Notes under the pieces: model-generated | Databases searched by the model: none | The model's input: only the letters and a program-made list of their open reading frames with translations | Told to the model about the DNA's origin: nothing | In this document: positions 1 through 7,153 of the stretch, one piece after another | Layout of the letters: each line of letters starts with the position of its first letter | Position numbering within the stretch: position 1 is the stretch's first letter | Program-made: the position numbers and the translations under genes | Assembly: GCA_947464365.1 (NCBI GenBank) | Contig: CANHWS010000162.1 | Span: forward strand, 1 to 7,928 | Length of the DNA: 7,928 nucleotides | Origin: Cytophagaceae bacterium | Lineage (GTDB): Bacteria > Bacteroidota > Bacteroidia > Cytophagales > Flexibacteraceae | Direction of reading: 5' to 3'

Positions 1-190
1 AGGCCTGCACAACGGTCAAAGATCTGGGGGAATTCTACCTGCGGAGTCATAAGAGGGGCTATTTTGATTGCTAACCAAATTTACCCTTTCATACCCGTGG
101 GTGAAGGCTCCCTTCATGAAAATTTTGTGATCTACGGGTGGGATTAGCCTTTTAGCATTTGGCCAATACTAGCAAAGGCCGGGGGGATAT
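1..190. other. Intergenic region at the window edge, with a small nested hairpin
   Basis: No confident gene lies here. A nested inverted repeat is visible: outer arms ACCCGT (93-98) and ACGGGT (134-139) enclose an inner hairpin TGAAGG (102-107), loop CTC, CCTTCA (111-116). No clear T-tract follows the outer arm on the + strand, so this is not a textbook terminator, though it could serve as a 3' structure for a + strand gene coming from the left. A second weak pair, GGCC (161-164 and 177-180), lies just past the stop codon of the - strand 4HB gene and is not followed by T residues in that direction. No convincing terminator for the 4HB gene was found. Confidence 0.4.
3..74 (+). CDS. Possible C-terminal tail of a gene entering from the left (partial, unidentified)
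   Basis: Frame 3 is open from the window edge to a TAA at 72-74 and reads ...TVKDLGEFYLRSHKRGYFDC, an amphipathic, charge-balanced stretch that resembles the natural end of a protein. Only 23 codons are visible, so neither a family nor the reality of the gene can be settled. A competing open frame (frame 1) runs to 147, but its translation is less protein-like. I include this tail only because a neighbouring gene may end here. The call is weak and needs the sequence to the left. Confidence 0.2.
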   Translation, partial: ACTTVKDLGEFYLRSHKRGYFDC

Positions 191-847
191 TTACTCGGAC
201 AAATGCTGCCGAGCGTAACGGATAGAGAGCCAAATGGCATAAATGATCCCGATCAAGCCCATGACATAGATCACGGTGCTGACCCGTTTGCCAGTTAACT
301 CGGCCTGTTCAAAAATTTCTGAGATATAGCTAATTTGGTCATTCTCGAGCCGGTCGATTGGGGTGACGGCTTTGGTGAAGAGCTCTTGCGACCGATGTTG
401 GTAAATGTAACGGGCGCTATCGCTTTTACCCGATACTGCGAGTCGAATTAGTTGTGACTCGAGACGACGATAGTCTGTTGCGGCAGACACATAAGCTTTG
501 AAGTCTTGCTGCTCAGCAGACTCTACGGTATGGCTTGTGACATAATGATTGGCGATGGAGTCGATGATCTGGTTGTTGCGCCTAATATCTAGGGCCAAGA
601 TCTCTGATGACCTCCCCGTGCCTGTGATGAGCTCGTCAAGCAAATATCGGTTCTGGTACTGTCGCTCGACCGCATGAAAAATATCCAGGGTCGGAAACAT
701 GTGCTGGGTGAAGGCATTGCCAAAATCTTTGCGTACCCGATTGATGCCTGTGCCAGCCACAATCCCCATCAGCAACAACAAGACCATAGCAATGATCACT
801 TTGCCGAGGGTACGCTCACGTTCTATCCGCTTTTTTATTCGGTCCAT
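191..847 (-). CDS. Membrane protein with MCP-type four-helix-bundle sensor domain, no output domain
   Basis: A 218-aa protein. A basic cytoplasmic start (MDRIKKRIERER) leads into TM1 at about residues 17-34. A largely helical, charged segment of about 150 residues (35-188), presumably periplasmic, follows, then TM2 at about 189-208 and a tail of only about 10 residues. This is the layout of the ligand-binding half of methyl-accepting chemotaxis proteins (4HB_MCP-like, judged by fold pattern). HAMP, methylation helices and the kinase-control tip are all absent. The frames past the stop show no HAMP remnant, so the protein looks naturally short rather than truncated. The frame stays open to an upstream ATG at 931, but I chose the ATG at 847: the extra 28 residues are not leader-like and would cover a good promoter box at 884-891. 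It is divergent from the CBS enzyme gene. Its function is unknown; it might sense a ligand or partner with another membrane protein. Confidence 0.8.
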   Translation of the reverse strand: MDRIKKRIERERTLGKVIIAMVLLLLMGIVAGTGINRVRKDFGNAFTQHMFPTLDIFHAVERQYQNRYLLDELITGTGRSSEILALDIRRNNQIIDSIANHYVTSHTVESAEQQDFKAYVSAATDYRRLESQLIRLAVSGKSDSARYIYQHRSQELFTKAVTPIDRLENDQISYISEIFEQAELTGKRVSTVIYVMGLIGIIYAIWLSIRYARQHLSE

Positions 848-862
848 ATTCGCCGTGCAAGT

Positions 863-870
863 TATCTTTG
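863..870 (+). promoter_or_regulatory. Candidate -7 box for the CBS enzyme gene
   Basis: TATCTTTG matches the Bacteroidota TAnnTTTG consensus on the + strand and lies about 90 nt before the ATG at 962. No TTG is found at the expected -33 position (the sequence there is T-rich), so this is a half-match. It falls in the presumed leader of the divergent gene, so the two units would overlap at their 5' ends. Confidence 0.3.
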
Positions 871-883
871 CCTTCAGACACAG

Positions 884-910
884 CAAAACTAATAGGCTGA
901 CTGGTCTCAA
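884..910 (-). promoter_or_regulatory. Candidate promoter of the 4HB membrane protein gene
   Basis: Read on the - strand, TAGTTTTG (891 down to 884) fits the Bacteroidota -7 box TAnnTTTG exactly, and a TTG (910 down to 908) lies 16 nt upstream of it. The usual spacing is nearer 19, so the -33 element is slightly close. Transcription would begin about 30 nt before the ATG at 847. The location supports the shorter start for this gene. Confidence 0.5.
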
Positions 911-961
911 GCCCTTATTATTTGCGACCACCGCCTGTTTTTTTGTATATACTCACCTATT

Positions 962-2335
962 ATGTACTACCAAAACATCACCGAACTGATTGGCAACACT
1001 CCCCTTGTGAAACTCAACAAGGTCGCTGCCGACATCAAAGCCACCGTCCTAGTCAAGGTCGAGTACTTCAACCCTGGCAACTCAGTCAAGGACAGGATTG
1101 CGATCACGATGATTGACGATGCTGAGCGCCGTGGACTGATTAAGCCTGGCGGCACTATCGTTGAGTGTACTAGTGGCAACACAGGTATGGGCCTAGCGCT
1201 GGTTGCCATTGCACGTGGCTACAAGTGTATCGTGACCATGAACGACAAGCAATCCAAAGAAAAAATGGATGTGCTTCGTGCGGTCGGTGCTGAGGTAGTG
1301 GTCTGCCCAACCAATGTCGCTCCCGAAGATCCTAGGTCATACTACTCCATGGCTCGCAAGATCCATAACGAAACCCCTGGAAGCTACTGGCCAAATCAGT
1401 ATGACAACCCTGCAAACCTAGAGGCCCACTACAAGTCAACCGGTCCTGAGATCTGGCGCGATACCGATGGTGGTGTGACCTGTTTTGCCGCTGGTGTTGG
1501 CACCGCAGGGACCATTGTCGGTACTGCCAAGTACCTGAAGGAGCAGAACCCAGCCATCAAGGTTGTCGGTATTGACACCTATGGCTCTGTTTACAAAAAA
1601 TACAAAGAGACTGGTGTTGTGGACAACAACGAAGTCTATCCCTACTTAGTAGAGGGTATTGGCCGTGACGAAATCTCTGAAGTAGCTGATGTTAACTTCA
1701 TCGATGCCTTCGTGAAAGTGACCGATAAAGATGGCGCACTTACTGCCCGTCGTATGGCCCGTGAGGAAGGAATCTTCATTGGTTGGAGCTGCGGCTCTGC
1801 GGTTTGGGGTGCGCTGGAGTATGCTCGCGAAAACCTGACCGAGAAAGACACTTTGGTAATCCTGTTACCTGATCATGGCAGCCGCTATTTGGGTAAGGTC
1901 TACAACGACGTCTGGATGAAAGACCATGGCTTCCTCGAGAATCGGGGCTTTGCTTCGGCCAAGGATATCGTCCGGTCTAAGAATGGTACGAGCAAGTTGT
2001 TTACGATCTTACATACATCGTCTGTTGGAGAGGCTGTAAAGCTGATGCAACAGTCTGGCGTATCTCAGATCCCGGTCGTCAACCCAGAAGGTACCATTGT
2101 CGGTAGCCTGACGGATAGTGATATTTTAGTGACCCTGATTGAGAACCCTGAGGTCCGGAACGCTGCTGTCTCAACCCTGATGAAAGCACCGTTTACATTT
2201 GTTGCGCTAGATAATACGGTTGAGGTGCTTTCCACCCTAATCACACCGACAAACAAGGCCCTTTTGGTCCGAGACGAAGCCAACAACGTCCATATTATCA
2301 CACAGTCTGACCTCTTGACGGCAATCGCTAAATAG
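962..2335 (+). CDS. cbs: Cystathionine beta-synthase-type PLP enzyme with C-terminal CBS domain pair
   Basis: A 457-aa fold-type II PLP enzyme, probably cytoplasmic, expected to condense serine (or O-acetylserine) with homocysteine or sulfide in sulfur amino-acid metabolism. The catalytic part spans about residues 1-320. It contains NPGNSVKDR with the PLP Schiff-base lysine K43, the substrate loop TSGNTG (70-75), the phosphate-binding loop GVGTAGT (178-184), EGIG (231-234), and GWSCGS with S276 at the pyridine-nitrogen position. Two CBS motifs follow, about 335-395 (SGVSQIPVV, GSLTDSDIL) and 400-457, a likely adenosyl-ligand regulatory module. There is no N-terminal heme region as in animal CBS. 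The NQY motif (145-147) has the tyrosine of CBS enzymes where cysteine synthases usually have phenylalanine, yet the following NPANLEAHYKSTGPEIW is close to cysteine synthase. The enzyme class is secure; the exact choice between CBS and CBS-domain cysteine synthase is not. No transsulfuration partner gene lies in the window. A strong terminator follows at once, so it is monocistronic. Confidence 0.9.
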   Translation: MYYQNITELIGNTPLVKLNKVAADIKATVLVKVEYFNPGNSVKDRIAITMIDDAERRGLIKPGGTIVECTSGNTGMGLALVAIARGYKCIVTMNDKQSKEKMDVLRAVGAEVVVCPTNVAPEDPRSYYSMARKIHNETPGSYWPNQYDNPANLEAHYKSTGPEIWRDTDGGVTCFAAGVGTAGTIVGTAKYLKEQNPAIKVVGIDTYGSVYKKYKETGVVDNNEVYPYLVEGIGRDEISEVADVNFIDAFVKVTDKDGALTARRMAREEGIFIGWSCGSAVWGALEYARENLTEKDTLVILLPDHGSRYLGKVYNDVWMKDHGFLENRGFASAKDIVRSKNGTSKLFTILHTSSVGEAVKLMQQSGVSQIPVVNPEGTIVGSLTDSDILVTLIENPEVRNAAVSTLMKAPFTFVALDNTVEVLSTLITPTNKALLVRDEANNVHIITQSDLLTAIAK

Positions 2336-2341
2336 GGTCTA

Positions 2342-2396
2342 AAAAACCAGCATAGAGGTTAGTTGCCAGCGTGGCTACTGACCTCTTTTGGTTTTT
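2342..2396 (+). terminator. Intrinsic terminator after the CBS enzyme gene
   Basis: A long hairpin starts 6 nt past the stop codon. Arms 2354-2363 (AGAGGTTAGT) and 2377-2386 (ACTGACCTCT) pair with one G-T wobble. An inner GCCA/TGGC pair (2365-2368, 2372-2375) closes on the loop GCG. Outer arms AAAAACC (2342-2348) and GGTTTTT (2390-2396) extend it and supply the U-tract. The A-rich left arm means it could also stop transcription from the other side. Confidence 0.85.
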
Positions 2397-2424
2397 GCTC
2401 CTATATCAGGTATAGCTAGCTTTG
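2394..2424 (+). promoter_or_regulatory. Bacteroidota-type promoter of the M16 peptidase gene
   Basis: TTTG (2394-2397), exactly 19 nt, then TAGCTTTG (2417-2424): a full match to the Bacteroidota primary-sigma consensus TTTG-N19-TAnnTTTG. The -33 box shares bases with the U-tract of the preceding terminator. The start site would be near 2430, giving a leader of about 260 nt before the ATG at 2691. A weaker second candidate, TGCTTTTG (2605-2612, one mismatch), with TTG upstream at 2586-2588, would give a leader of about 70 nt. Confidence 0.6.
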
Positions 2425-2690
2425 TTCGAATTTTGATTTGGTACTTGCTATCCCTGCCGTTGATCTAGTATTTTGGCCCATCATCGGGCTGCATTGCCGT
2501 TAGGCAAGGACCACTTACCATATCTTGGCTATCTGCTTAGCTTGCAAATTGATAAGTACGACTTTGCATACATGTTGCGTTGGCATTGCTCTTAATTGAC
2601 TAAGTGCTTTTGCTAGTAACATTACCCAGACTGCAATCTCATTATTACCTCAATCCAACCACAGTACCCTTCACAATCCCTATCAATTTC
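2425..2690 (+). other. Long leader/intergenic region before the M16 gene, with two small hairpins
   Basis: About 265 bases without a convincing gene. Two short hairpins stand in tandem: GCCC (2476-2479), loop ATCATC, GGGC (2486-2489), and TTGCC (2494-2498), loop GTTA, GGCAA (2503-2507). I recognise no known riboswitch or small-RNA consensus. The reading frame of the M16 gene stays open upstream to an ATG at 2604, but those 29 codons are not signal-like and I treat them as leader. Confidence 0.4.
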
Positions 2691-5600
2691 ATGTTCGGAT
2701 CTTTCAAACTGAAAGCCAGCCTGCTCGCAACTGCCCTTTTGGTCAGCGGTGTAGGTATGGCCCAACGTCCTACACCGCCCGCCGCCCGCAAAGCCGCAGC
2801 GGTCGCCACTCCTCCCGTCGAGATCAAACTCATTGAGCAATATGTGCCCAAGGGTGGTGAGATCGGTATCCCGTACAAAAAGTATGAGCTACCGAACGGA
2901 CTTACGCTCATTATCCATGAAGATAAAAGCAACCCGATCGTCCATGTCGATGTTACCTACCATGTAGGCTCGGCACGCGAAGAGGTTGGTAAAAGTGGTT
3001 TTGCCCACTTCTTTGAGCACATGATGTTCCAAGGTTCGGACAACGTAGCTGACGAAGAGCATTTCAAGATCGTATCTGGTGCTGGTGGTACCATGAATGG
3101 GTCTACCAACAAGGACCGCACCAACTACTTTGAAACCGTACCTAAAAACTACCTAGAAACAGCTCTTTGGCTAGAGGCAGACAGGATGGGCTTTTTGCTT
3201 GATGCCGTCACACAACAAAAATTTGAAGTTCAGCGTTCGACCGTCAAGAACGAACGTGGCCAACGCTATGATAACGTACCCTACGGTATCTCGAACGAGG
3301 TCATGGGACGTAATCTGTATCCGTTCGGGCATCCTTATAGCTGGAGTACCATTGGCTATGTAGCTGACCTAGACCGTGTCAACGTTCAGGATTTGAAGAA
3401 CTTCTTCCTCCGTTGGTATGGACCAAACAACGCCACCCTAACTATCGGTGGTGATGTCAAAGAGGCTGAGGTACTAAACCTTGTTGGTAAATATTTCGGT
3501 AGCATCCCACGTGGCCCAGAGGTCAAGAATGCCGCCCCACAAATTGCTAAGCTGGACAAGGACCGCTACGTGAGCTACGAAGATAACTTCGCACGTTTAC
3601 CACGTCTTTATCTGACCCTACCAACCGTGCAAGCCCATCATCCGGACGAAACCGCTATTGATGCGATGTGTGAAAAACTAGGTGGTGGTGCTAACTCGAT
3701 CTTGTACAAGAACCTTGTCAAAACTGGCTTGGCTCGCAATGCTGTCGCCTATCACCCAACCAGTGAGCTCAGCGGTGAGATTATGATCATGGTCGACCCG
3801 TTTCCTGGCAAAAAACCTGCTGATCTGCTGGCTGTTGTGCGTCAGAGCATTGAGGAGCTGGGCAAAACTGGCGTCAATGATGATGACATCACCCGCTTCA
3901 AGTCTAGTCGCGAGGTTCAGTTCCTGTCCCAACTCAGCACCGTTAGCGATAAGGTTAGTATCCTTGCTGCCAACCAAACCTTGGCAAACGGTAACCCAAA
4001 GCAGTTTATTCAGGATCAAAAATTTGTCGCTGATATAACCAAGGACAAGGTAATGTCTGCCTTCCGCAAATACCTTGAAGGCAAACCTGCCGTTATCCTG
4101 ACAGTAGTACCAAAAGGTAAAACTGATATGGTTGCAAGTACTGACAACTACACTGTCATCGAGACACCTGTCAAACCAAGCAAGGAGTACGAAGGTCTTA
4201 CTTATACCAAGGCGAAGGATAGCTTTAAGCGCAGTGTTAAGCCAAAAGTCGGTCCTACACCTATTGTCACGATCCCTGCCTTTAGCAAATCTGTTCTGAC
4301 CAACGGCATTACGGTAAATGGTATCCAGAGCGATGAGCAACCGATGACCTACGTTTTCGCCAACTTTAAAGGTGGCCGTGCCCTCGAGAGCAATATGCTC
4401 AGCAAAGCTGGCATCATGACCCTGACAGCTAATTTGCTAGAAGAAAGCACCAAAAAGTACTCTACCGAGGCTTTTGCTAACGAGCTAGAGAAGCTAGGGG
4501 CAAGTATCAATGTCAGCGTTGCTAACGAAGACGTTACGGTATACATCGCTACACCAACCAAAAATGTGGTCCAAACGATGCGCTTGGCCGAAGAGCGTTT
4601 GCTGAACCCTGCCTTCAACGAGGAGGATTTCAAACGCCTGAAGGAGCAAACCCTAGAAGGAATCAAGAATGCGAGCGAGCAGCCAACAGCTATTGCCGGA
4701 AAAGTTGCCAACCGCTTAATGTATGGCCCGAAAAATATTTTGGGCATCCCGGCCTCTGGTACAGAAGAGTCTGTAGGCGCACTTACCATCGAAGATGTCA
4801 AGTCCTGCTACAACCAGATGTTCCCAGCCAAAGATGCGTTCATGGTTGTTGCCTCGGACAAGTCACTTCCTTTCTTGTTGCCGCAGTTGCAACTCTTCAC
4901 CCGTTTCCGTCCGATCGCAACCCTAGCTCCGAAATTGGCCCCTGCCTTGCCGATCAGCAAAACGACTATTTACCTCGTTAATAAGGATAAGGCACCGCAG
5001 TCTGAGATCCGTGTTGGTACTGTAGGTTTGCCTTATGACGCCACTGGGGACTACTACAAAGCAGGTATCTTTAACTACGCACTGGGTGGTAGCTTTAATA
5101 GCCGTATCAACCTTTTGCTACGCGAAAAACATGGTTTCACCTATGGTGCCCGCTCGGGCTTCAATGGTGGTAGCACCTTCGGGGTCTTTAATGCGTCAGC
5201 AGGTGTCCGTGGCAATGCTACCGATAGCTCTGTTGTTGACTTCATGACCGAGATTAGCAACTTCCGCAAAAATGGTATCAACGAAGAAGAGCTGGCTTAC
5301 ACCAAAAAAGCCATTGGTCAAGCTGAGGCCCTCAAGTATGAGTCTGCCGAAGAAAAACTTGGTTTCTTGGCTACTATGTTGCGCTACAACTTGGCCCCAT
5401 CATTTACAGCCGATCAGAACAAAGTACTGACCGAACTAACAAAAGCAGATGTCGATGCCTTGGCTAAAAAACTCCTGACTGACGACAAGATGAACATCGT
5501 TGTTGTAGGTGATGCTGCCAAGAACCTTCCGCTGTTGCAAAAACTTGGCTACCCAGTTGTCGAGCTTGACAAGTTTGGTGCCCCAGTTACTGGCAAATAG
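2691..5600 (+). CDS. Exported M16 family zinc peptidase, fused two-half form
   Basis: A 969-aa protein starting MFGSFKLK, with a hydrophobic signal-peptide core and likely cleavage after VGMA at residue 23. An Ala/Pro-rich linker follows (about 24-45). The N-terminal M16 half (about 60-210) carries the inverted zinc motif HFFEH at 106-110. E188 in VKNERGQ is the likely third zinc ligand. An M16_C-type domain follows (about 220-400). The second half (about 530-960) repeats the fold but lacks HxxEH, as is normal for the non-catalytic half, and keeps the REKHGFTYG segment (R811, Y818) used for substrate binding in this family. The length fits fused M16 peptidases (about 900-1000 aa). It should act in the periplasm or envelope as a clamshell metallopeptidase on peptides or unfolded proteins; the actual substrate is unknown. 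An in-frame ATG at 2604 would place 29 residues before the signal peptide and is rejected. It stands alone between a promoter and a strong terminator. Confidence 0.92.
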   Translation: MFGSFKLKASLLATALLVSGVGMAQRPTPPAARKAAAVATPPVEIKLIEQYVPKGGEIGIPYKKYELPNGLTLIIHEDKSNPIVHVDVTYHVGSAREEVGKSGFAHFFEHMMFQGSDNVADEEHFKIVSGAGGTMNGSTNKDRTNYFETVPKNYLETALWLEADRMGFLLDAVTQQKFEVQRSTVKNERGQRYDNVPYGISNEVMGRNLYPFGHPYSWSTIGYVADLDRVNVQDLKNFFLRWYGPNNATLTIGGDVKEAEVLNLVGKYFGSIPRGPEVKNAAPQIAKLDKDRYVSYEDNFARLPRLYLTLPTVQAHHPDETAIDAMCEKLGGGANSILYKNLVKTGLARNAVAYHPTSELSGEIMIMVDPFPGKKPADLLAVVRQSIEELGKTGVNDDDITRFKSSREVQFLSQLSTVSDKVSILAANQTLANGNPKQFIQDQKFVADITKDKVMSAFRKYLEGKPAVILTVVPKGKTDMVASTDNYTVIETPVKPSKEYEGLTYTKAKDSFKRSVKPKVGPTPIVTIPAFSKSVLTNGITVNGIQSDEQPMTYVFANFKGGRALESNMLSKAGIMTLTANLLEESTKKYSTEAFANELEKLGASINVSVANEDVTVYIATPTKNVVQTMRLAEERLLNPAFNEEDFKRLKEQTLEGIKNASEQPTAIAGKVANRLMYGPKNILGIPASGTEESVGALTIEDVKSCYNQMFPAKDAFMVVASDKSLPFLLPQLQLFTRFRPIATLAPKLAPALPISKTTIYLVNKDKAPQSEIRVGTVGLPYDATGDYYKAGIFNYALGGSFNSRINLLLREKHGFTYGARSGFNGGSTFGVFNASAGVRGNATDSSVVDFMTEISNFRKNGINEEELAYTKKAIGQAEALKYESAEEKLGFLATMLRYNLAPSFTADQNKVLTELTKADVDALAKKLLTDDKMNIVVVGDAAKNLPLLQKLGYPVVELDKFGAPVTGK

Positions 5601-5632
5601 TTAGACTGGCTCAATAGCCGAACCAAAACACA

Positions 5633-5669
5633 AAACGTCCTCGCTGTTGTCATGACAGCGAGGACGTTT
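5633..5669 (+). terminator. Strong terminator between convergent genes
   Basis: A perfect 15-bp stem: AAACGTCCTCGCTGT (5633-5647), loop TGTCATG, ACAGCGAGGACGTTT (5655-5669), then CCTTTTT on the + strand. On the - strand the hairpin is followed by a T-rich run (TTTTGTGTTTT), so it probably also ends the convergent DUF2264 transcript and works in both directions. Confidence 0.9.
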
Positions 5670-5730
5670 CCTTTTTAGGTTAGGGCAGATGCCTCATTAG
5701 ACCATATTGGTGCTCCCCCTCAGATTTTAG

Positions 5731-7062
5731 TTAGTTATAGATTGCCTTGTCCATTGGTGGGACTTGGGTTGGGTCTGCCCAGAGTGCGTTGGGCATGGCT
5801 CCTGGCTGCGGCGAACCCACGGTCATTGGTGCCCAAAATGGGTGTGTCGGCAATAGACCTAGCGGCATAAATACAGCACTAGCCAGATACAAACTGCCAG
5901 TGCTGATATAGTCCTCAGCTAGGGTAGGTTGGTGGCCATTCAAGCCCAGCAGTAGCCAACCATCGGCACTATAGTTGGCTGAACCTAAGGTTTTGTTGAT
6001 GGTTGCGGTTAAGGCTGCCCGGACACTAGGGGCTGGCATATCCTTAGTTAGCCCATCTGCAAAGGCAACAGAAGCTAAGTGATGGAAGGCCCCGCAGCGG
6101 TAGCAGATGCTGCGTCCAATAATCGGGAATGATCCGTCGGGCATGATCTGCCTGTACTGGATCATGGCATAGCGAATTGAGCGATCCTTTTGGTCTTTAA
6201 TGAGTGGCTCGTTGCTGGACCCATATCGTGCCAGTACCATGTTAAGGAAAGGGTGGATGACGTAGCTATTGTAGTAGTCAGCATGGAGGCTTGGGCCATC
6301 GCCATAGATGCCGTCCCCTTTGTACCACTCGTTATGTTTGCTTATGGCGGTGGACAGGACAATGTCCTGCCGAACCTCGCCTGCACGCTCTAGCCCTAGC
6401 TCGACCATGGCACTGAATAGCAACCAGTTGTTGTTATAGGGTTTGATCTTGCGGGTCATCAGCCATCCATCGACTAGCTGGTCACGGTTGGCTTCGGGCA
6501 GTTTTTGGTAGATGGCCTCCCAGACCCCAGGTTGCAAAAGTGCATAGCAGATGAAAGCGGCATCGACCAGCAGCTGGTTGTCACCCTCCATTACCATATA
6601 GTCTCTGGACTTAGGGTCTGTCATTTGGCTTAGGCCTTTTATGACAAGCTCACGCCAATTAGCTTGTTGCCGGATTTCGCTCTCCAGCTCCGCATTGGCG
6701 GGTTGGTCAGTGCTGATGGCGCTGCTGAGGTCAGTCCCTAACCATGGTGCAAGTCCCATCAGGCTGCGCCCAATGGCCTCTAGGTGAGATACTGATTTGC
6801 GGCTCATGGGGTTGCCAGGTCGCACCTCGACGGGCATGTTGACTCGCAACTTGCCTGCAGCTAGATTCTTCCAGACAGGGTCAGCCATCCTGAGCAACTG
6901 CTGGAGCCACCAACTGCGTGGGCTGCTGCCATCGGCGAGGCCCTTAATTGCTGATTCTGATTGCCCACAAGGTGATGTTGTGCCAGCCAGTAGCACAGTG
7001 CTGGCCGTAAAACTACCAACAGTGGCTAGGCCAGTCGCAGCCAGAAATTTGCGTCGTTGCAT
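5731..7062 (-). CDS. DUF2264 family protein with Tat-type signal (putative exported glycan-active enzyme)
   Basis: A 443-aa protein beginning MQRRKFLAATGLATV, a twin-arginine signal (RRKFL, then a mild hydrophobic stretch to about residue 27), so it is probably exported folded. The rest resembles DUF2264 proteins, which are predicted alpha/alpha-barrels. Recognisable segments are WWLQQLLRMADPVW (51-64), NNWLLFSAMVELGL (211-224), GDGPSLHADYYNSYVIHPF (254-272), and PDGSFPIIGRSICYRCGAFH (308-327), rich in polar and aromatic residues suited to a sugar cleft. From memory, some relatives are classed as GH154 beta-glucuronidases; I could not check this, so the activity is inference. The length fits a complete protein. 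C32 in TTSPC does not form a good lipobox. No SusC/SusD or other carbohydrate genes are adjacent, so it is not in a recognisable polysaccharide utilisation locus within this window. No convincing promoter was seen at 7063-7118. Confidence 0.8.
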   Translation of the reverse strand: MQRRKFLAATGLATVGSFTASTVLLAGTTSPCGQSESAIKGLADGSSPRSWWLQQLLRMADPVWKNLAAGKLRVNMPVEVRPGNPMSRKSVSHLEAIGRSLMGLAPWLGTDLSSAISTDQPANAELESEIRQQANWRELVIKGLSQMTDPKSRDYMVMEGDNQLLVDAAFICYALLQPGVWEAIYQKLPEANRDQLVDGWLMTRKIKPYNNNWLLFSAMVELGLERAGEVRQDIVLSTAISKHNEWYKGDGIYGDGPSLHADYYNSYVIHPFLNMVLARYGSSNEPLIKDQKDRSIRYAMIQYRQIMPDGSFPIIGRSICYRCGAFHHLASVAFADGLTKDMPAPSVRAALTATINKTLGSANYSADGWLLLGLNGHQPTLAEDYISTGSLYLASAVFMPLGLLPTHPFWAPMTVGSPQPGAMPNALWADPTQVPPMDKAIYN

Positions 7063-7118
7063 AGGGTAGGGGAGTTATGAAATTGATAGGCTAGCTAAGC
7101 CTTGGCCATTGTATGATG

Positions 7119-7153
7119 AAAAAACGCCCTGATAGGTTTCTATCAGGGCGTTT
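7119..7153 (-). terminator. Intrinsic terminator of the transaldolase gene
   Basis: A perfect 14-bp stem, AAACGCCCTGATAG (7122-7135) with CTATCAGGGCGTTT (7140-7153), and a 4-base loop. On the - strand it runs into TTTTTT (7124 down to 7119). It lies about 70 nt past the stop of the transaldolase gene and before the DUF2264 gene, so the two same-strand genes are probably separate units. Confidence 0.9.

Noticed and set aside
16..117. 33-codon - strand frame starting ATGAAGGGAGCC
   Set aside because: Short, with no recognisable features and within chance expectation.
1..147. Frame 1 open to a TAG at 145-147
   Set aside because: About 48 open codons are expected by chance in six frames, and the translation is less protein-like than the competing frame 3.
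674..989. Two + strand frames overlapping the 4HB gene and the start of cbs
   Set aside because: They are antisense to the 4HB protein gene or out of frame with cbs, and their composition is not protein-like.
3678..4340. Long open frame of 220 codons on the - strand inside the M16 gene
   Set aside because: It lies wholly within a well-supported peptidase gene, its translation shows no recognisable domain, and it arises from the codon pattern of the + strand gene.
4349..4801. 150-codon - strand frame inside the M16 gene
   Set aside because: Ser/Leu/Val-rich translation typical of an antisense shadow, with no start signals or domain.
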